NCBI GenBank assembly: GCA_937891475.1
Contig: CALATC010000016.1
Span: 1 to 17,313, forward strand
Length of the DNA stretch: 17,313 nucleotides
DNA from: an uncultured Granulicatella sp.
GTDB lineage: Bacteria > Bacillota > Bacilli > Lactobacillales > Aerococcaceae
Direction of reading: 5' to 3'
In this document: piece after piece, positions 7,491 to 16,047 of the stretch
Layout: each line of letters opens with the position of its first letter
How positions within the stretch are numbered: position 1 is the stretch's first letter
Translations under genes and position numbers: made by a program
Notes under the pieces: model-generated
Seen by the model: the letters and a program-made list of their open reading frames with translations, nothing else
The model's database searches: none
Told to the model about the DNA's origin: nothing

Positions 7491-8441
7491 TTATTTTTCT
7501 AAACCTTCAATAATTTTTGTTAAGTTCCATTTCATCATGCTTAAGTAGCTATCTCCATCTTTACCTTTTTCAGCAATTGAGTCAGTAAAGATTGTTGAGT
7601 AAATTGGCTTACCTGATTCTTGTGAAACTGTCTTCATTGGGCGTTCGTCAACACTTGATTCAACGAATAATGAAGGAACTTTAGAATTTTTAAGAATTTC
7701 TACTAAACGAGTTGTTTGTTCAGGAGTACCTTCTTCTTCAGTATTAATTTCCCAAATGTAAGCTGATGGAACTCCATAAGCTTTAGAGAAGTACTTGAAG
7801 CATCCTTCACTCGTAACAATTAATTTTTTCTCTTCTGGAATTTTAGCAAGACGTTCTTTTGCGTCTTTATCTAATTTATCCAATTCAGCAACATATTTAT
7901 CAAGATTCTTTTGGTAAGTATCTTTATGTTCTGGATCTTTTGCAATTAATTGTTTTGCAATATTTTTAGCATAAATCACACCATTTTCGATGTTTAACCA
8001 TGCATGAGGGTCTTCTTTACCTTTTTCTTTTTCCCCTTCAAGGTAAATTACATCAACGCCATCACTTACTGCAAAGTAATCTTTATCTGCTACTTTACCA
8101 GCATTTTTAACCATTTTTGTAAACCAAGCATCATCTGCATTTTCTAAGTTAATTCCATTATAGAAAATTAGGTCTGCATCATGAATTTTTTGAACATCTT
8201 GTGGTAATGGTTCATATTCGTGTGGATCTTGTCCAACTGGAACAATACTGTGAATGTCCGCTAAATCTCCAGCAACATTTTTTGTAATATCATAAATGAT
8301 AGAGTTTGTTGCTACTACTTGTACTTTTTTAGGTTCATTACTTTTTGTTGTAGTTGTAGATGTAGATGTTGTGTTTGTTGAACATCCTGCAAAACCTACT
8401 AATGATAATAAACCGACTGTTAATAATTTCCCGATTTTCAT
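7491..8441 (-). CDS. psaA: Metal-binding lipoprotein of a manganese ABC transporter
   Basis: This is the extracellular solute-binding protein of a cluster 9 (PsaA/MtsA/ScaA-type) transporter, tethered to the membrane by lipid. The 316 residues begin with a lipoprotein signal ending FAGC at Cys20; Phe at -3 is less usual than Leu or Val. A Ser/Thr-rich linker follows. The four metal ligands of PsaA are all present with a constant offset: His74 (DPHEYEPLP), His146 (EDPHAWLN), Glu212 (TSEGCFKYF) and Asp287 (FTDSIAEKG). His-His-Glu-Asp is the set of manganese/iron-type proteins, as opposed to the His-rich loop of zinc proteins, which is absent here. It overlaps the upstream permease by four bases (ATGA) and is last in the operon. 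Confidence 0.93.
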   Translation of the reverse strand: MKIGKLLTVGLLSLVGFAGCSTNTTSTSTTTTKSNEPKKVQVVATNSIIYDITKNVAGDLADIHSIVPVGQDPHEYEPLPQDVQKIHDADLIFYNGINLENADDAWFTKMVKNAGKVADKDYFAVSDGVDVIYLEGEKEKGKEDPHAWLNIENGVIYAKNIAKQLIAKDPEHKDTYQKNLDKYVAELDKLDKDAKERLAKIPEEKKLIVTSEGCFKYFSKAYGVPSAYIWEINTEEEGTPEQTTRLVEILKNSKVPSLFVESSVDERPMKTVSQESGKPIYSTIFTDSIAEKGKDGDSYLSMMKWNLTKIIEGLEK

Positions 8442-9268
8442 GCTTTTTTCCTACCTTCCCTTTGTTTTGGTGATACAATAAAACTAATCACAAAGAAAGC
8501 TGCAGCAGTTAATACAATGGTTGATCCTACTGCAATATTAAACGTATAGCCGATTACTAAACCAACAATCGAAGAAAGTGAACCAAACATCGCTGATAAA
8601 GCTAACATGGTTTTCAAACTCTTCGAATATAAATACGCTGTTGCTGCTGGTGTAATCAGTAACGCTACAATCATAACTGTTCCGACACTTTGCATTGCTG
8701 TAATCGAAACTAATGCTAAAAGAAACATCAATAAGTAATGATAGAATGATACATTCAATCCTGCCGAACGAGCAAAGACTGGGTCAAAACTCGTTACTTG
8801 TAATTCTTTAAAGTAAGAAATAATCGTTACAAAAACAAATATTCCCACAATTGCCGTAATCAATAAATCAAAATCTTGGACTGCTAAAATATTCCCGAAT
8901 AAAATATGGAATAAGTCAGTCGAACTTTTCGCAACACCGATTAAAATAATTCCTAAAGCTAAAAATGAACTAAAGGTAATTCCTATCGCAGTATCACTTT
9001 TTACGACACTATTTCGATTAATAAAAGCAATAATAAACGATGCTAATAATCCAAACGCTAGTGCTCCAAAGAAGAAGTTAATACCAAGAATAAAAGATAA
9101 TGCTACCCCTGGTAACACCGCATGAGAAATCGCATCTCCCATTAACGACATTCCACGAAGAATGATAAAACATCCAATCATTCCGGCAACTGCTCCAATT
9201 AAAACAGAAGAAATTAATGCATTTTGCACAAAATGATAGTTCATTAATCCTTGTAAAAAATTATTCAT
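8438..9268 (-). CDS. psaC: Manganese ABC transporter, membrane permease
   Basis: This is the integral membrane subunit of the ABC-3 permease family, 276 residues, with seven to nine hydrophobic segments spread over its length. The N-terminal [23 protein letters not shown] segment is the characteristic ABC-3 motif region, and the [21 protein letters not shown] segment in the second half is also typical. The start ATG lies inside the end of the ATPase gene (8-base overlap) with GGGGG as ribosome binding site, and the stop overlaps the psaA start, so all three genes are probably translationally coupled. A homodimer would form the metal channel. Confidence 0.93.
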   Translation of the reverse strand: MNNFLQGLMNYHFVQNALISSVLIGAVAGMIGCFIILRGMSLMGDAISHAVLPGVALSFILGINFFFGALAFGLLASFIIAFINRNSVVKSDTAIGITFSSFLALGIILIGVAKSSTDLFHILFGNILAVQDFDLLITAIVGIFVFVTIISYFKELQVTSFDPVFARSAGLNVSFYHYLLMFLLALVSITAMQSVGTVMIVALLITPAATAYLYSKSLKTMLALSAMFGSLSSIVGLVIGYTFNIAVGSTIVLTAAAFFVISFIVSPKQREGRKKA

Positions 9269-9995
9269 GAGTTTGTCCCCCTTGAGCTATGAAAACTTCT
9301 CCACCGTAAGTTTTTCTAATTTTTTCAGGAACAAATGTTTCCTCAGTTTTTCCACTATCTACAATTCCACGATTCACTAAAATGACTTGATCAAAATAAT
9401 CACGTACTTTCGATAAATCATGATGCACCATTAAAATAGTCTTACCTTCTTCTTTCCATTGACGAATTAAAGTCATAATGACTTTTTCACTCATCATATC
9501 AATCCCAACAAATGGTTCATCTAAGAAGATGTAATCTGCTTTTTGGACTAAACAACGTGCTAATAATACCCTTTGGAATTGTCCGCCAGATAATGCTCCT
9601 ATTGGACGATTGGCTAATTCTGTTAATCCAACTTCTTCAATCGCTTCATCGACATCTTTCCAATCTTGAGCGTTTAACCGTTGAAATGGTTTCATTTTTA
9701 CAGTTTTTCCTAATGCTACACATTCACGAATCGTAATTGGAAATGTAAAATCCAAATTACTTTTTTGTTCAACGTATGCAATTCTCCCTAGCGATTGACT
9801 CGCTGCTTCTCCATCAAATGTCACTTTTCCCGTATGCGGAATTAATCCTAGAATTGCTTTTAATAAAGTAGATTTCCCTGCCCCATTAGGACCAATAATT
9901 CCCAAAATCGTTGGGCCATTAACTTCTACATGACAATCCTTTAAAACATCTGGTTGCATTGCGTAAGATACTCCCAGATTTTCGACTTTAATCAT
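9261..9995 (-). CDS. psaB: Manganese ABC transporter, ATP-binding protein
   Basis: This cytoplasmic ATPase drives metal uptake. The 244 residues carry all ABC hallmarks: Walker A GPNGAGKST at 35-43, Q-loop region YVEQKS, signature LSGGQ at 135-139, Walker B YIFLDEP at 155-161, and the switch His in MVHHDL. The gene order ATPase-permease-lipoprotein matches psaBCA/scaCBA. The start has AGGAGG at good spacing. Upstream is a TTAGG-N4-CCTAA palindrome of the DtxR/MntR type, which supports manganese- or iron-responsive repression. Zinc (AdcCBA/ZnuACB-type) is the alternative substrate, less likely given the ligand set of the lipoprotein. Confidence 0.94.
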   Translation of the reverse strand: MIKVENLGVSYAMQPDVLKDCHVEVNGPTILGIIGPNGAGKSTLLKAILGLIPHTGKVTFDGEAASQSLGRIAYVEQKSNLDFTFPITIRECVALGKTVKMKPFQRLNAQDWKDVDEAIEEVGLTELANRPIGALSGGQFQRVLLARCLVQKADYIFLDEPFVGIDMMSEKVIMTLIRQWKEEGKTILMVHHDLSKVRDYFDQVILVNRGIVDSGKTEETFVPEKIRKTYGGEVFIAQGGQTHE

Positions 9996-10037
9996 GAATC
10001 TGCCTCCTTCTTTCTGTCATATTTCTTATGCCAATAA

Positions 10038-10051
10038 TTAGGTTACCCTAA
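10038..10051. promoter_or_regulatory. MntR/DtxR-type operator of the manganese transporter
   Basis: The palindrome TTAGG-TTAC-CCTAA matches the 5-4-5 arrangement of DtxR-family sites. It lies about 45 bases upstream of psaB, downstream of a -35-like TTGACG (minus strand, 10063-10068), where the -10 box would be expected. A metal-bound repressor sitting here would block transcription. The -10 box itself is poor (TAACCT at 17 bases). Confidence 0.6.
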
Positions 10052-10116
10052 ATACTTTCTCTCGTCAAGAGTTTTTTAGGTACTCCAAAATATTTTTGAA
10101 AAATTCCGATTTTTAT

Positions 10117-10163
10117 ATAAAAAAAGATAAAGAACAAAACGCTTTCATGTTCTTCATCTCTTT
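10117..10163 (-). terminator. Terminator after the RpiR regulator gene
   Basis: Arms AGATAAAGAACA (10125-10136) and TGTTCTTCATCT (10148-10159) pair with one mismatch. On the minus strand they are followed by seven Ts. It sits just after the regulator's stop codon. Confidence 0.75.
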
Positions 10164-10168
10164 TAAGC

Positions 10169-10999
10169 CTATTCTTTTTTATCTTCTTTTGCTCCTAAAG
10201 CTGTTAATGTATTGGAGAATAAATGATGCTTATAGTCTTTATCAATCTCTTTATAATAACTATAAAAAATATCTACCATGACTAAAATTGGAAATTGTGG
10301 AGAAATTAGCCCCCCTTGATCTAACGCATTTTTCATTGCAATTAATACTAATTCATCACAAACTTTTTCACTTTCTTCACTTCGTTTTGAAGTAATTAAA
10401 ACCGTTTTTGCCCCTTGCTTTTTCGCTTGACGTACCGCCTCTACTACACTTGCATTCGCAGAAACTGATATCCCAATGACTAAACACTGTTCATCCACAA
10501 GCACTCGATTCATCAGCATGGTATGCAAATCCGTAATCGCCTCACAAATCATTCCTAGTCGCATAAAACGAAACTTCATCTCATGAGCTGCTAACCCTGA
10601 ACTCCCTTGTCCATAAATATAAACTCGTTTTGCATTATTCAATAAACCACACACTTTAATGACTTGGCTTTCATCAATTAAAGAAAAAGATTTCGATAGT
10701 AATTCTTCATAGTCTGATAAAACTGTTTTCGTTAAATCATTATGAATGACTTCTCCCTCTTTTTTACTTTCTTGAAAATCATAAATAAATTGTCGATATC
10801 CCTTATAACCACATTTTTGAGCAAAACGAGTCAATGATGGAATGGATACAAACAATCTCTCCGATACGGCTCTAGCTGACAAAGATTCTTCAGCTGAACT
10901 TTGCTTTAAAAAATATTGTGCAATTGTTTTTTCATTAGGGGTTAATGTATCATAAATCGATTCAATTAATGGTGTGACTTTTTTCTCAAAAGATATCAT
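10169..10999 (-). CDS. RpiR-family transcriptional regulator
   Basis: This sugar-phosphate-responsive regulator has 276 residues. The N-terminal HTH_6 domain occupies about residues 1-77, with the recognition part SARAVSERLFVSIPSLTRFA and the family-typical CGYKGYRQF after it. The C-terminal SIS domain (about 110-250) shows YIYGQGSSGLAAHEM and IGISVSANASVVEAV, which bind a phosphosugar. It follows the nanE-PTS genes on the same strand but beyond their terminator, with its own promoter candidate. The natural effectors are ManNAc-6-P or GlcNAc-6-P, by analogy with NanR of streptococcal nan loci. Palindromes of the TGAAA-N4-TTTCA type upstream of the nanE promoter are probable targets. A start with GGGAG eight bases upstream supports the chosen ATG. 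Confidence 0.88.
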   Translation of the reverse strand: MISFEKKVTPLIESIYDTLTPNEKTIAQYFLKQSSAEESLSARAVSERLFVSIPSLTRFAQKCGYKGYRQFIYDFQESKKEGEVIHNDLTKTVLSDYEELLSKSFSLIDESQVIKVCGLLNNAKRVYIYGQGSSGLAAHEMKFRFMRLGMICEAITDLHTMLMNRVLVDEQCLVIGISVSANASVVEAVRQAKKQGAKTVLITSKRSEESEKVCDELVLIAMKNALDQGGLISPQFPILVMVDIFYSYYKEIDKDYKHHLFSNTLTALGAKEDKKE

Positions 11000-11036
11000 A
11001 TTGTTACTCCCTTAACCTTTTCATTACTGCTAGTGT

Positions 11037-11065
11037 ATCATATTTTTCAACTCTCGTGTTTTAAA
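11037..11065 (-). promoter_or_regulatory. Promoter of the RpiR regulator gene
   Basis: On the minus strand, -35 TTTAAA (11060-11065), a 17-base spacer and -10 TATGAT (11037-11042) lie upstream of the gene. The -35 overlaps the T-run of the preceding terminator. Confidence 0.45.
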
Positions 11066-11102
11066 AAAAATAAAAAGCTAGGAGACTTTCATCTCCTAGC
11101 TT
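11063..11102 (-). terminator. Terminator of the nanE-PTS operon
   Basis: A perfect 11-bp stem AAGCTAGGAGA/TCTCCTAGCTT (11075-11085, 11092-11102) is followed on the minus strand by a long T-rich tract. Confidence 0.88.
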
Positions 11103-11121
11103 GAAAGAGTCTGGACAACGA

Positions 11122-12627
11122 TTAGTCATCTACTCCTAAAATTTCATTAATATTGTTCTTATAAAGAATGGCTTTCGCACCATAAATTGCTTGAACTCCA
11201 CCATTTACTTCTAATACATCTACTGCACCAATAGCTTTTAGAGTTGCTTTGTCTACTTTATCTACAGAACGAACAGCTACACGTAAACGAGTAATACATG
11301 CATCTACATCTTCAATATTTTCTGATCCACCTAAAGCTTCGATAATACGAACACTATCTTCTTTTAATGAATCTTTTGTTTCTACAACAGGTTGTGCATC
11401 ATCTGCTAACTCTTCATCTAAACGACCTGGAGTTGCAACATTGAATTGAACGATGAACCATCTGAATACAACATAGTATAGAACACTCCATACTAAGCCA
11501 AATGGAATTTGTAATAACCAATTTGTTTTATCATTTCCTTGTAATACCCCAAATAATGTGAAGTCGATAACCCCACCAGAGAATGTATTCCCAATAGAAA
11601 TGTTTAAGATATCAGCAATAAAGAAGCTTACACCATCTAAGAATGCGTGAACAACATAAAGTACTGGACTTACGAATAAGAACATAAATTCAATTGGTTC
11701 TGTAATACCAGTAATGAATGAAGTTAAAGCTACCCCAAAGAATAAACCAGCATATTTTTTACGACGATCTTTTGGAACACAGTGATACATTGCTAAGCAT
11801 GCTGCTGGAAGACCAAACATCATTGTAGAGAAACGACCTGCGAAGAAACGAGTTCCTTCAGTAAATAGACCAACATGTGTTGGATCTGCTAATTGAGCAA
11901 AGAAGATTTTTTGAGCTCCTGCTACAGTTTGACCTGCAACTACTTCAACGCCACCTAATTCTGTATACCAGAATAATGGATAAATCATGTGGTGTAAACC
12001 AACTGCACCACATAGACGCATTAAGAATCCATATAAGAATGTTCCAAATGGTCCAGCTTGTGAGATATAACCACCAGTTGATACTAATAATTGTTGGAAT
12101 GGAGGCCAAATTACAAAGAAAATACCCCCAACTACAATTGAAGCAAATGAAGTTACGATTGGAACAAAACGGCTACCTCCAAAGAATCCTAAGAATTGAG
12201 GTAATTGAATATTGCTATAACGATTATGTAAATAAACCGCTACAGAACCTACTACGATGGCACCAACTACACCTGTATCAATTGAAGCTCCTTCAGCCAT
12301 ATATAATTTAACAAGTGCTTTGATTGTTGCTGTCATTACGAAATAACCAGTAACCCCAGCCAGTGCTGCAGTACCTTTATCACGTTTTGCTAACCCAATA
12401 CATAAGCCCACACAGAGTAGTAACGCTAAATTCGCAAATACAACTTCCCCCGCTGAACTCATTACTGTGAAAATTGCTTGTAAAAGACTATTATTTAACA
12501 CTGGATAAGTAGCTACTGTCGTTGGATTTGACAATGCACCACCAATCCCTAATAACAAACCAGCTGCCGGTAAAATAGCAATCGGCAACATAAATGCTTT
12601 ACCAATTTTTTGTAATACTTTAAACAT
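11122..12627 (-). CDS. PTS EIICB transporter, glucose/amino-sugar family (NanP-like)
   Basis: This phosphotransferase permease imports a sugar and phosphorylates it. The 501 residues have the order EIIC then EIIB, with no EIIA domain, so an EIIA from another locus must supply phosphate. EIIC (about 1-395) is strongly hydrophobic and carries GAVGLHHMIYPLFWY and the conserved GITEP motif at 307-311. EIIB (about 420-501) has the phosphorylated Cys444 in VDACITRLRV. This is the glucose/GlcNAc/MalX superfamily. Being directly downstream of nanE (26-base gap) and next to an RpiR regulator, it resembles the pneumococcal NanP arrangement, so N-acetylmannosamine or a related amino sugar is the best guess. 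Glucose, GlcNAc or maltose cannot be excluded. The ribosome binding site is GGGGG. Confidence 0.88.
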   Translation of the reverse strand: MFKVLQKIGKAFMLPIAILPAAGLLLGIGGALSNPTTVATYPVLNNSLLQAIFTVMSSAGEVVFANLALLLCVGLCIGLAKRDKGTAALAGVTGYFVMTATIKALVKLYMAEGASIDTGVVGAIVVGSVAVYLHNRYSNIQLPQFLGFFGGSRFVPIVTSFASIVVGGIFFVIWPPFQQLLVSTGGYISQAGPFGTFLYGFLMRLCGAVGLHHMIYPLFWYTELGGVEVVAGQTVAGAQKIFFAQLADPTHVGLFTEGTRFFAGRFSTMMFGLPAACLAMYHCVPKDRRKKYAGLFFGVALTSFITGITEPIEFMFLFVSPVLYVVHAFLDGVSFFIADILNISIGNTFSGGVIDFTLFGVLQGNDKTNWLLQIPFGLVWSVLYYVVFRWFIVQFNVATPGRLDEELADDAQPVVETKDSLKEDSVRIIEALGGSENIEDVDACITRLRVAVRSVDKVDKATLKAIGAVDVLEVNGGVQAIYGAKAILYKNNINEILGVDD

Positions 12628-12653
12628 ATGGTTTCCCCCTAATTATTTTCCTT

Positions 12654-13328
12654 TTATGATTGAATCGCATCTACAAATTTTTTTGTAATTAATTGAGGTC
12701 TTGTAATCGCTGATCCAACAACTACACTATAGGCCCCTAATTCAAGTACACGTTTTACCTTTTCAGGCGTATCAATATTTCCTTCTGCAATGAGTGGATG
12801 TTTGATAACCTTTAAGACTTCACGGAGAATTTCAAAATCGTTTGCTTCAATTTTATCCCCTTTACTTTGGTTGGTATATCCTACTAATGTACTTCCGATA
12901 TAGTCGAACCCTAATTCATCTGCATGAATCATTTCTTCAACTGTCGAACAGTCTGCCATTAGTTTTTGAGTTGGATATTTTTGACGAATTTCTTGATAAA
13001 ATTCATCTAAAGTTTGTCCATTAGGACGACTAGAAATCGTTGCATCTAATGCAATAATTTCCGGTTTTGCTTCCATTAACTCATCCACTTCTTTCATAGT
13101 GGCAGTAATATAGACATCAGCATCATCATAATCTCTTTTAATAATTCCAATTACAGGTAAATCAACTGCTTCTTTAATAGCTTTGATGTCTATGACAGAA
13201 TTAGCACGAATCCCCTTTGCTCCTCCTTCCTTTGCTGCGACTGCCATACGAGCCATAATAAAATCGCTATGCAACGGTTCATGTGGCAACGCTTGGCAAG
13301 ATACGATTAATTGCCCTTGAATACTCAT
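12654..13328 (-). CDS. nanE: N-acetylmannosamine-6-phosphate 2-epimerase
   Basis: It converts ManNAc-6-phosphate to GlcNAc-6-phosphate in the cytosol. The 224 residues form a complete TIM barrel of the NanE family. The typical N-terminus is [16 protein letters not shown]. The catalytic Lys64 is in IGIIKRDY, and Glu182 in [12 protein letters not shown] matches the second catalytic residue. The phosphate-binding [10 protein letters not shown] is near the C-terminus. It is the first gene of an operon with the PTS permease and starts from AAAGGAGG seven bases upstream of ATG. No nanA (sialate lyase) or nanK (kinase) is in the window, and a PTS would remove the need for the kinase, so the pathway here may begin with ManNAc rather than sialic acid. 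Confidence 0.93.
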   Translation of the reverse strand: MSIQGQLIVSCQALPHEPLHSDFIMARMAVAAKEGGAKGIRANSVIDIKAIKEAVDLPVIGIIKRDYDDADVYITATMKEVDELMEAKPEIIALDATISSRPNGQTLDEFYQEIRQKYPTQKLMADCSTVEEMIHADELGFDYIGSTLVGYTNQSKGDKIEANDFEILREVLKVIKHPLIAEGNIDTPEKVKRVLELGAYSVVVGSAITRPQLITKKFVDAIQS

Positions 13329-13370
13329 ATTCAGCCTCCTTTATAGTTTTATAAAAGCCTTTACAAGAAC

Positions 13371-13399
13371 AGTATACTTCTACAAGAAAACATTTTCAA
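13371..13399 (-). promoter_or_regulatory. Promoter of the nanE-PTS operon
   Basis: On the minus strand, -35 TTGAAA (13394-13399) and -10 TATACT (13371-13376), each 5 of 6 to consensus, are separated by exactly 17 bases. The start would be near 13364, about 35 bases before nanE. Confidence 0.75.
13385..13398 (-). promoter_or_regulatory. cre-like site (CcpA) on the nanE promoter
   Basis: TGAAAATGTTTTCT fits the cre consensus TGWAANCGNTNWCA at all but two positions (T for the central C, T for the last A). It covers the -35 box, where CcpA binding would repress. Confidence 0.5.
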
Positions 13400-13410
13400 T
13401 ATCTACTCGT

Positions 13411-13434
13411 TTTTTTGAAAGTAATTTCAAAAAA
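13411..13434. promoter_or_regulatory. RpiR-type operator 1
   Basis: Arms TTTTTTGAAA and TTTCAAAAAA form a perfect 10-bp palindrome around GTAA. The core fits TGAAA-N4-TTTCA, the pattern common for RpiR-family sites. It lies 12 bases upstream of the nanE -35 box. Confidence 0.6.
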
Positions 13435-13467
13435 TCCGATAATTGATTCTCATTTTCTCTTTAAATT

Positions 13468-13481
13468 AGAAATTACTTTCA
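13468..13481. promoter_or_regulatory. RpiR-type operator 2
   Basis: AGAAA-TTAC-TTTCA repeats operator 1 in inverted orientation (13 identical bases, 13416-13428 against 13469-13481). The two centres are 52 bases apart, about five helical turns. Confidence 0.5.
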
Positions 13482-13523
13482 CAACTTTTAAAGATTATGA
13501 ACTATTCTTACATCAAATAATGA

Positions 13524-13551
13524 AGGACTTACCATTCAAATGATAAGTCCT
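13524..13551 (-). terminator. Terminator-like hairpin after gpmA
   Basis: AGGACTTA (13524-13531) and TAAGTCCT (13544-13551) pair perfectly, with an inner CATT/AATG helix. The T-run on the minus strand is weak and interrupted, so termination may be incomplete. Confidence 0.55.
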
Positions 13552-13587
13552 AAGGGTATAACGATTCAGTTTCAAAGCTTTGGAAGA

Positions 13588-14280
13588 TTATTTTCCTAAA
13601 TAATATTCTGAAACTACATGTAAGTTTTCATCAAATTCAAAGACTAATGGGGGGAAATTTGGAATTTCCAATCCCATAATCTCGTCATCTGATAATCCTT
13701 TAATATGTTTTACTAACGCACGAATAGAATTTCCATGTGCGCCAATAAAAACATTTTTACCAGCTTTTAAATCTGGAGCAATTTTATCCTCCCAAAATGG
13801 AAGAACACGTTCCAATGTCACTTTAAGATTTTCTGCATCTGGAATTACAGAATCATCCAGCTTTGCATACCGCCGATCTCCATGTGCTGAATACTCATCA
13901 TCTCGATCCATTTTTGGAGGTAACACATCATAGGAACGTCGCCAAATATGAACTTGTTCATCTCCAAATTTTTCAGCAGCTTCTGCTTTATTTTTCCCAG
14001 TCAAACCACCATAATGACGTTCATTTAAACGCCAAGATTTTTCAACAGGAATCCATAATTGATCACAAGCTTCCAATGCCAAATCCGTTGTTTTAATGGC
14101 ACGTTTTAGCACTGACGTATAGGCTTGATCAAATTCAATCCCTGCTTCTTTAATTAATTTTCCGGCATCAATTGCTTGTTGAATCCCCTTTTCAGATAAA
14201 TCAACATCCGCCCAACCAGTGAAGAGATTGGCCTTATTCCATTCTGACTGGCCGTGGCGAGCAAAAACTAATTTTACCAT
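13588..14280 (-). CDS. gpmA: 2,3-bisphosphoglycerate-dependent phosphoglycerate mutase
   Basis: It interconverts 3- and 2-phosphoglycerate through a phosphohistidine, using 2,3-bisphosphoglycerate and no metal. The 230 residues belong to the histidine phosphatase superfamily. The phosphorylated His9 is in [10 protein letters not shown], the acid residue Glu87 in [12 protein letters not shown] and the second His182 in [10 protein letters not shown]. The PGM-specific middle segment with RRSYDVLPP is present, which separates it from phosphatases. Two adjacent ATGs exist; the second (14278-14280) gives the family's usual [10 protein letters not shown] start and better spacing from GGAG. It follows nagB by 58 bases and may share its message. 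It duplicates the reaction of gpmI by an unrelated protein. Confidence 0.95.
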   Translation of the reverse strand: MVKLVFARHGQSEWNKANLFTGWADVDLSEKGIQQAIDAGKLIKEAGIEFDQAYTSVLKRAIKTTDLALEACDQLWIPVEKSWRLNERHYGGLTGKNKAEAAEKFGDEQVHIWRRSYDVLPPKMDRDDEYSAHGDRRYAKLDDSVIPDAENLKVTLERVLPFWEDKIAPDLKAGKNVFIGAHGNSIRALVKHIKGLSDDEIMGLEIPNFPPLVFEFDENLHVVSEYYLGK

Positions 14281-14338
14281 CATATCGCTCTCCTTTTTCT
14301 CCTAAACCTTTTCCCGAGTAATAGTATACCCTTTTTCA

Positions 14339-15046
14339 TTATCTATTTAATAATGCTGCAGCAGCTTCATCAACGATAATTGTTACATTTGGATGCTTCT
14401 GTAAAATACTAGCAGGCACATCTGTCGTAACATCCCCTTTTACCGTATTTAAAATCGCTTGTGCTTTTTTCTCCCCAAATGCAATTAATAATATTTGTTT
14501 TGCATCCATAATTGATTGTAATCCCATTGAATAAGCATATCTTGGCACATCTTCTTCACGTTCAAAGAAACGTTTATTTGCTTCGATTGTCGCTTGTGCT
14601 AACGCTACTTTATGTGTTCTTTGAGTAAAAGGTGTTCCTGGTTCGTTAAATCCAATATGGGCATTACTCCCTATCCCCAATAATTGGAAATCAACAGGAT
14701 TATCTTGTAAAATTTTTTCATATCGCTCCACTTCAGCATCAATATCTTCTGCTAATCCATCTGGTAAATAACTCTTAGCAAATGGTTTTGCTGCAAATAA
14801 TTGCTCATTCATAAAATAATGATAACTATGTTCATCTTCATTTGATAAACCTGCATATTCATCTAAGTTTACAGATACTCTATCCGAAAAATCTAATGTA
14901 CTTTGGCGAATTTTTTCATATAAACCAAGAGGGCTTGAACCTGTTGCTAACCCAAAAACTTTCGCTCCCTTTTCATAAGCTTCTTTAAAAACTTCAAACG
15001 CAACTTTAGCGCCTTCTTCTTGATTTTTTACAATTTTAATGTCCAT
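14339..15046 (-). CDS. nagB: Glucosamine-6-phosphate deaminase
   Basis: It converts glucosamine-6-phosphate to fructose-6-phosphate and ammonia, feeding amino sugars into glycolysis. The 235 residues are the short form typical of Gram-positive bacteria, which lacks the C-terminal allosteric part of the E. coli enzyme. Visible motifs are the phosphate-binding [13 protein letters not shown] (32-44), the catalytic Asp62 in [10 protein letters not shown], and His130/Glu135 in [14 protein letters not shown]. Ala129 replaces the usual Gly before His130, a small change that should not abolish activity. The ribosome binding site GGGAGG precedes the ATG. It lies close to nanE and the PTS gene and completes their route except for the deacetylase NagA, which is not in the window. 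Confidence 0.95.
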   Translation of the reverse strand: MDIKIVKNQEEGAKVAFEVFKEAYEKGAKVFGLATGSSPLGLYEKIRQSTLDFSDRVSVNLDEYAGLSNEDEHSYHYFMNEQLFAAKPFAKSYLPDGLAEDIDAEVERYEKILQDNPVDFQLLGIGSNAHIGFNEPGTPFTQRTHKVALAQATIEANKRFFEREEDVPRYAYSMGLQSIMDAKQILLIAFGEKKAQAILNTVKGDVTTDVPASILQKHPNVTIIVDEAAAALLNR

Positions 15047-15078
15047 AACGCTTCCTCCCTCAACTTGTCATTACCAGT

Positions 15079-15084
15079 ATTGTA
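15079..15084 (-). promoter_or_regulatory. Extended -10 promoter of nagB
   Basis: On the minus strand, TGTTACAAT is an extended -10 element (TGn followed by TACAAT), about 33 bases before the ATG. No good -35 hexamer is visible, as is common for extended -10 promoters. Confidence 0.45.
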
Positions 15085-15140
15085 ACAGAAATTTTCATAA
15101 GAATAAATAATAACCTCCGATTTTTAATCAAATATTTTCA

Positions 15141-15187
15141 AAACAAAAAACTCTATTAGACTCGGAATTATCCTGTCTAATAGAGTT
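15141..15187 (-). terminator. Terminator of the pncB-nadE operon
   Basis: A perfect 13-bp stem AACTCTATTAGAC/GTCTAATAGAGTT (15149-15161, 15175-15187) has a 13-base loop and is followed on the minus strand by TTTTTTGTTTT. It lies just after the nadE stop. Confidence 0.88.
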
Positions 15188-15197
15188 ATATTTTTAA

Positions 15198-16025
15198 TTA
15201 TTTCCAAAAATCATCATAAATCGTAATTGGCAAATGACGTTTATGTTCTGATTTGATGTACCAACTTTCAATGGTTTGAGCATCTTTTTCCGAAACTTCT
15301 TTTCCTTCAAGATAGTCATCAATTGCTTCATAAGTTACGCCTAAAGCTACTTCATCAGGAAGTGATGGACGTTCTTCTTCTAAGTCTGCTGTTGGTTGTT
15401 TTAAATATAAATGTTCTGGAGCTCCTAAATATTCTAACAACTGACGTCCTTGTCGTTTATTCAAACGCCATAATGGTAAAATGTCTGCTCCACCATCTCC
15501 AAATTTTGTATAAAATCCTGTCACAGATTCCGCCGCATGATCCGTACCGATTACCGCACAGCTTGTTTGACCTGCAATTGCATATTGGGCAATCATACGC
15601 TCTCTTGCTTTAATATTCCCTTTATTAAAATCACTAATCTGCAAACCCAAACTTGTAATACTATTTGCAGCTGCATCCACTGCTGGTTTAATATCTACTC
15701 TCAAAATATCTGACGCTTGCATAAATTCAATGGCATCCATTGCATCTTGTTCGTCTGCTTGAATTCCATAAGGTAGGCGAACAGCATAAAAGCGATAATC
15801 TTTTTCTGGATACTCTTGTTTCAACTCATCAATGGCTAACTGAGTTAATTTCCCAGCTAAAGTAGAATCTTGTCCACCACTAATGCCTAATACATAGCCT
15901 TTTAAAAAAGAATGCTTGACTAAATACTCTTTCAAAAATTGAATCGTTCTTTTAACTTCTTCTTGAACATCAATTTTCGGCTGCACTTTTAACGTTTCAA
16001 TAATTTGTTTTTGTAATGGTCTCAT
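15198..16025 (-). CDS. nadE: NH3-dependent NAD synthetase
   Basis: It amidates nicotinate adenine dinucleotide to NAD+ with ammonia and ATP, the last step of NAD synthesis. The 275 residues are the stand-alone short form without a glutaminase domain. The PP-loop SGGQDS is at 49-54 ([16 protein letters not shown]), the NaAD-contacting TDHAAE region and [12 protein letters not shown] follow, and the C-terminal [22 protein letters not shown] is typical. Translation starts from AAGGAAG. It lies 22 bases after pncB, and both are closed by one terminator, so they form a salvage operon. The intermediate enzyme NadD is not in the window. Confidence 0.95.
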   Translation of the reverse strand: MRPLQKQIIETLKVQPKIDVQEEVKRTIQFLKEYLVKHSFLKGYVLGISGGQDSTLAGKLTQLAIDELKQEYPEKDYRFYAVRLPYGIQADEQDAMDAIEFMQASDILRVDIKPAVDAAANSITSLGLQISDFNKGNIKARERMIAQYAIAGQTSCAVIGTDHAAESVTGFYTKFGDGGADILPLWRLNKRQGRQLLEYLGAPEHLYLKQPTADLEEERPSLPDEVALGVTYEAIDDYLEGKEVSEKDAQTIESWYIKSEHKRHLPITIYDDFWK

Positions 16026-16047
16026 GATTTCTTCCTTTTCTATCGAA

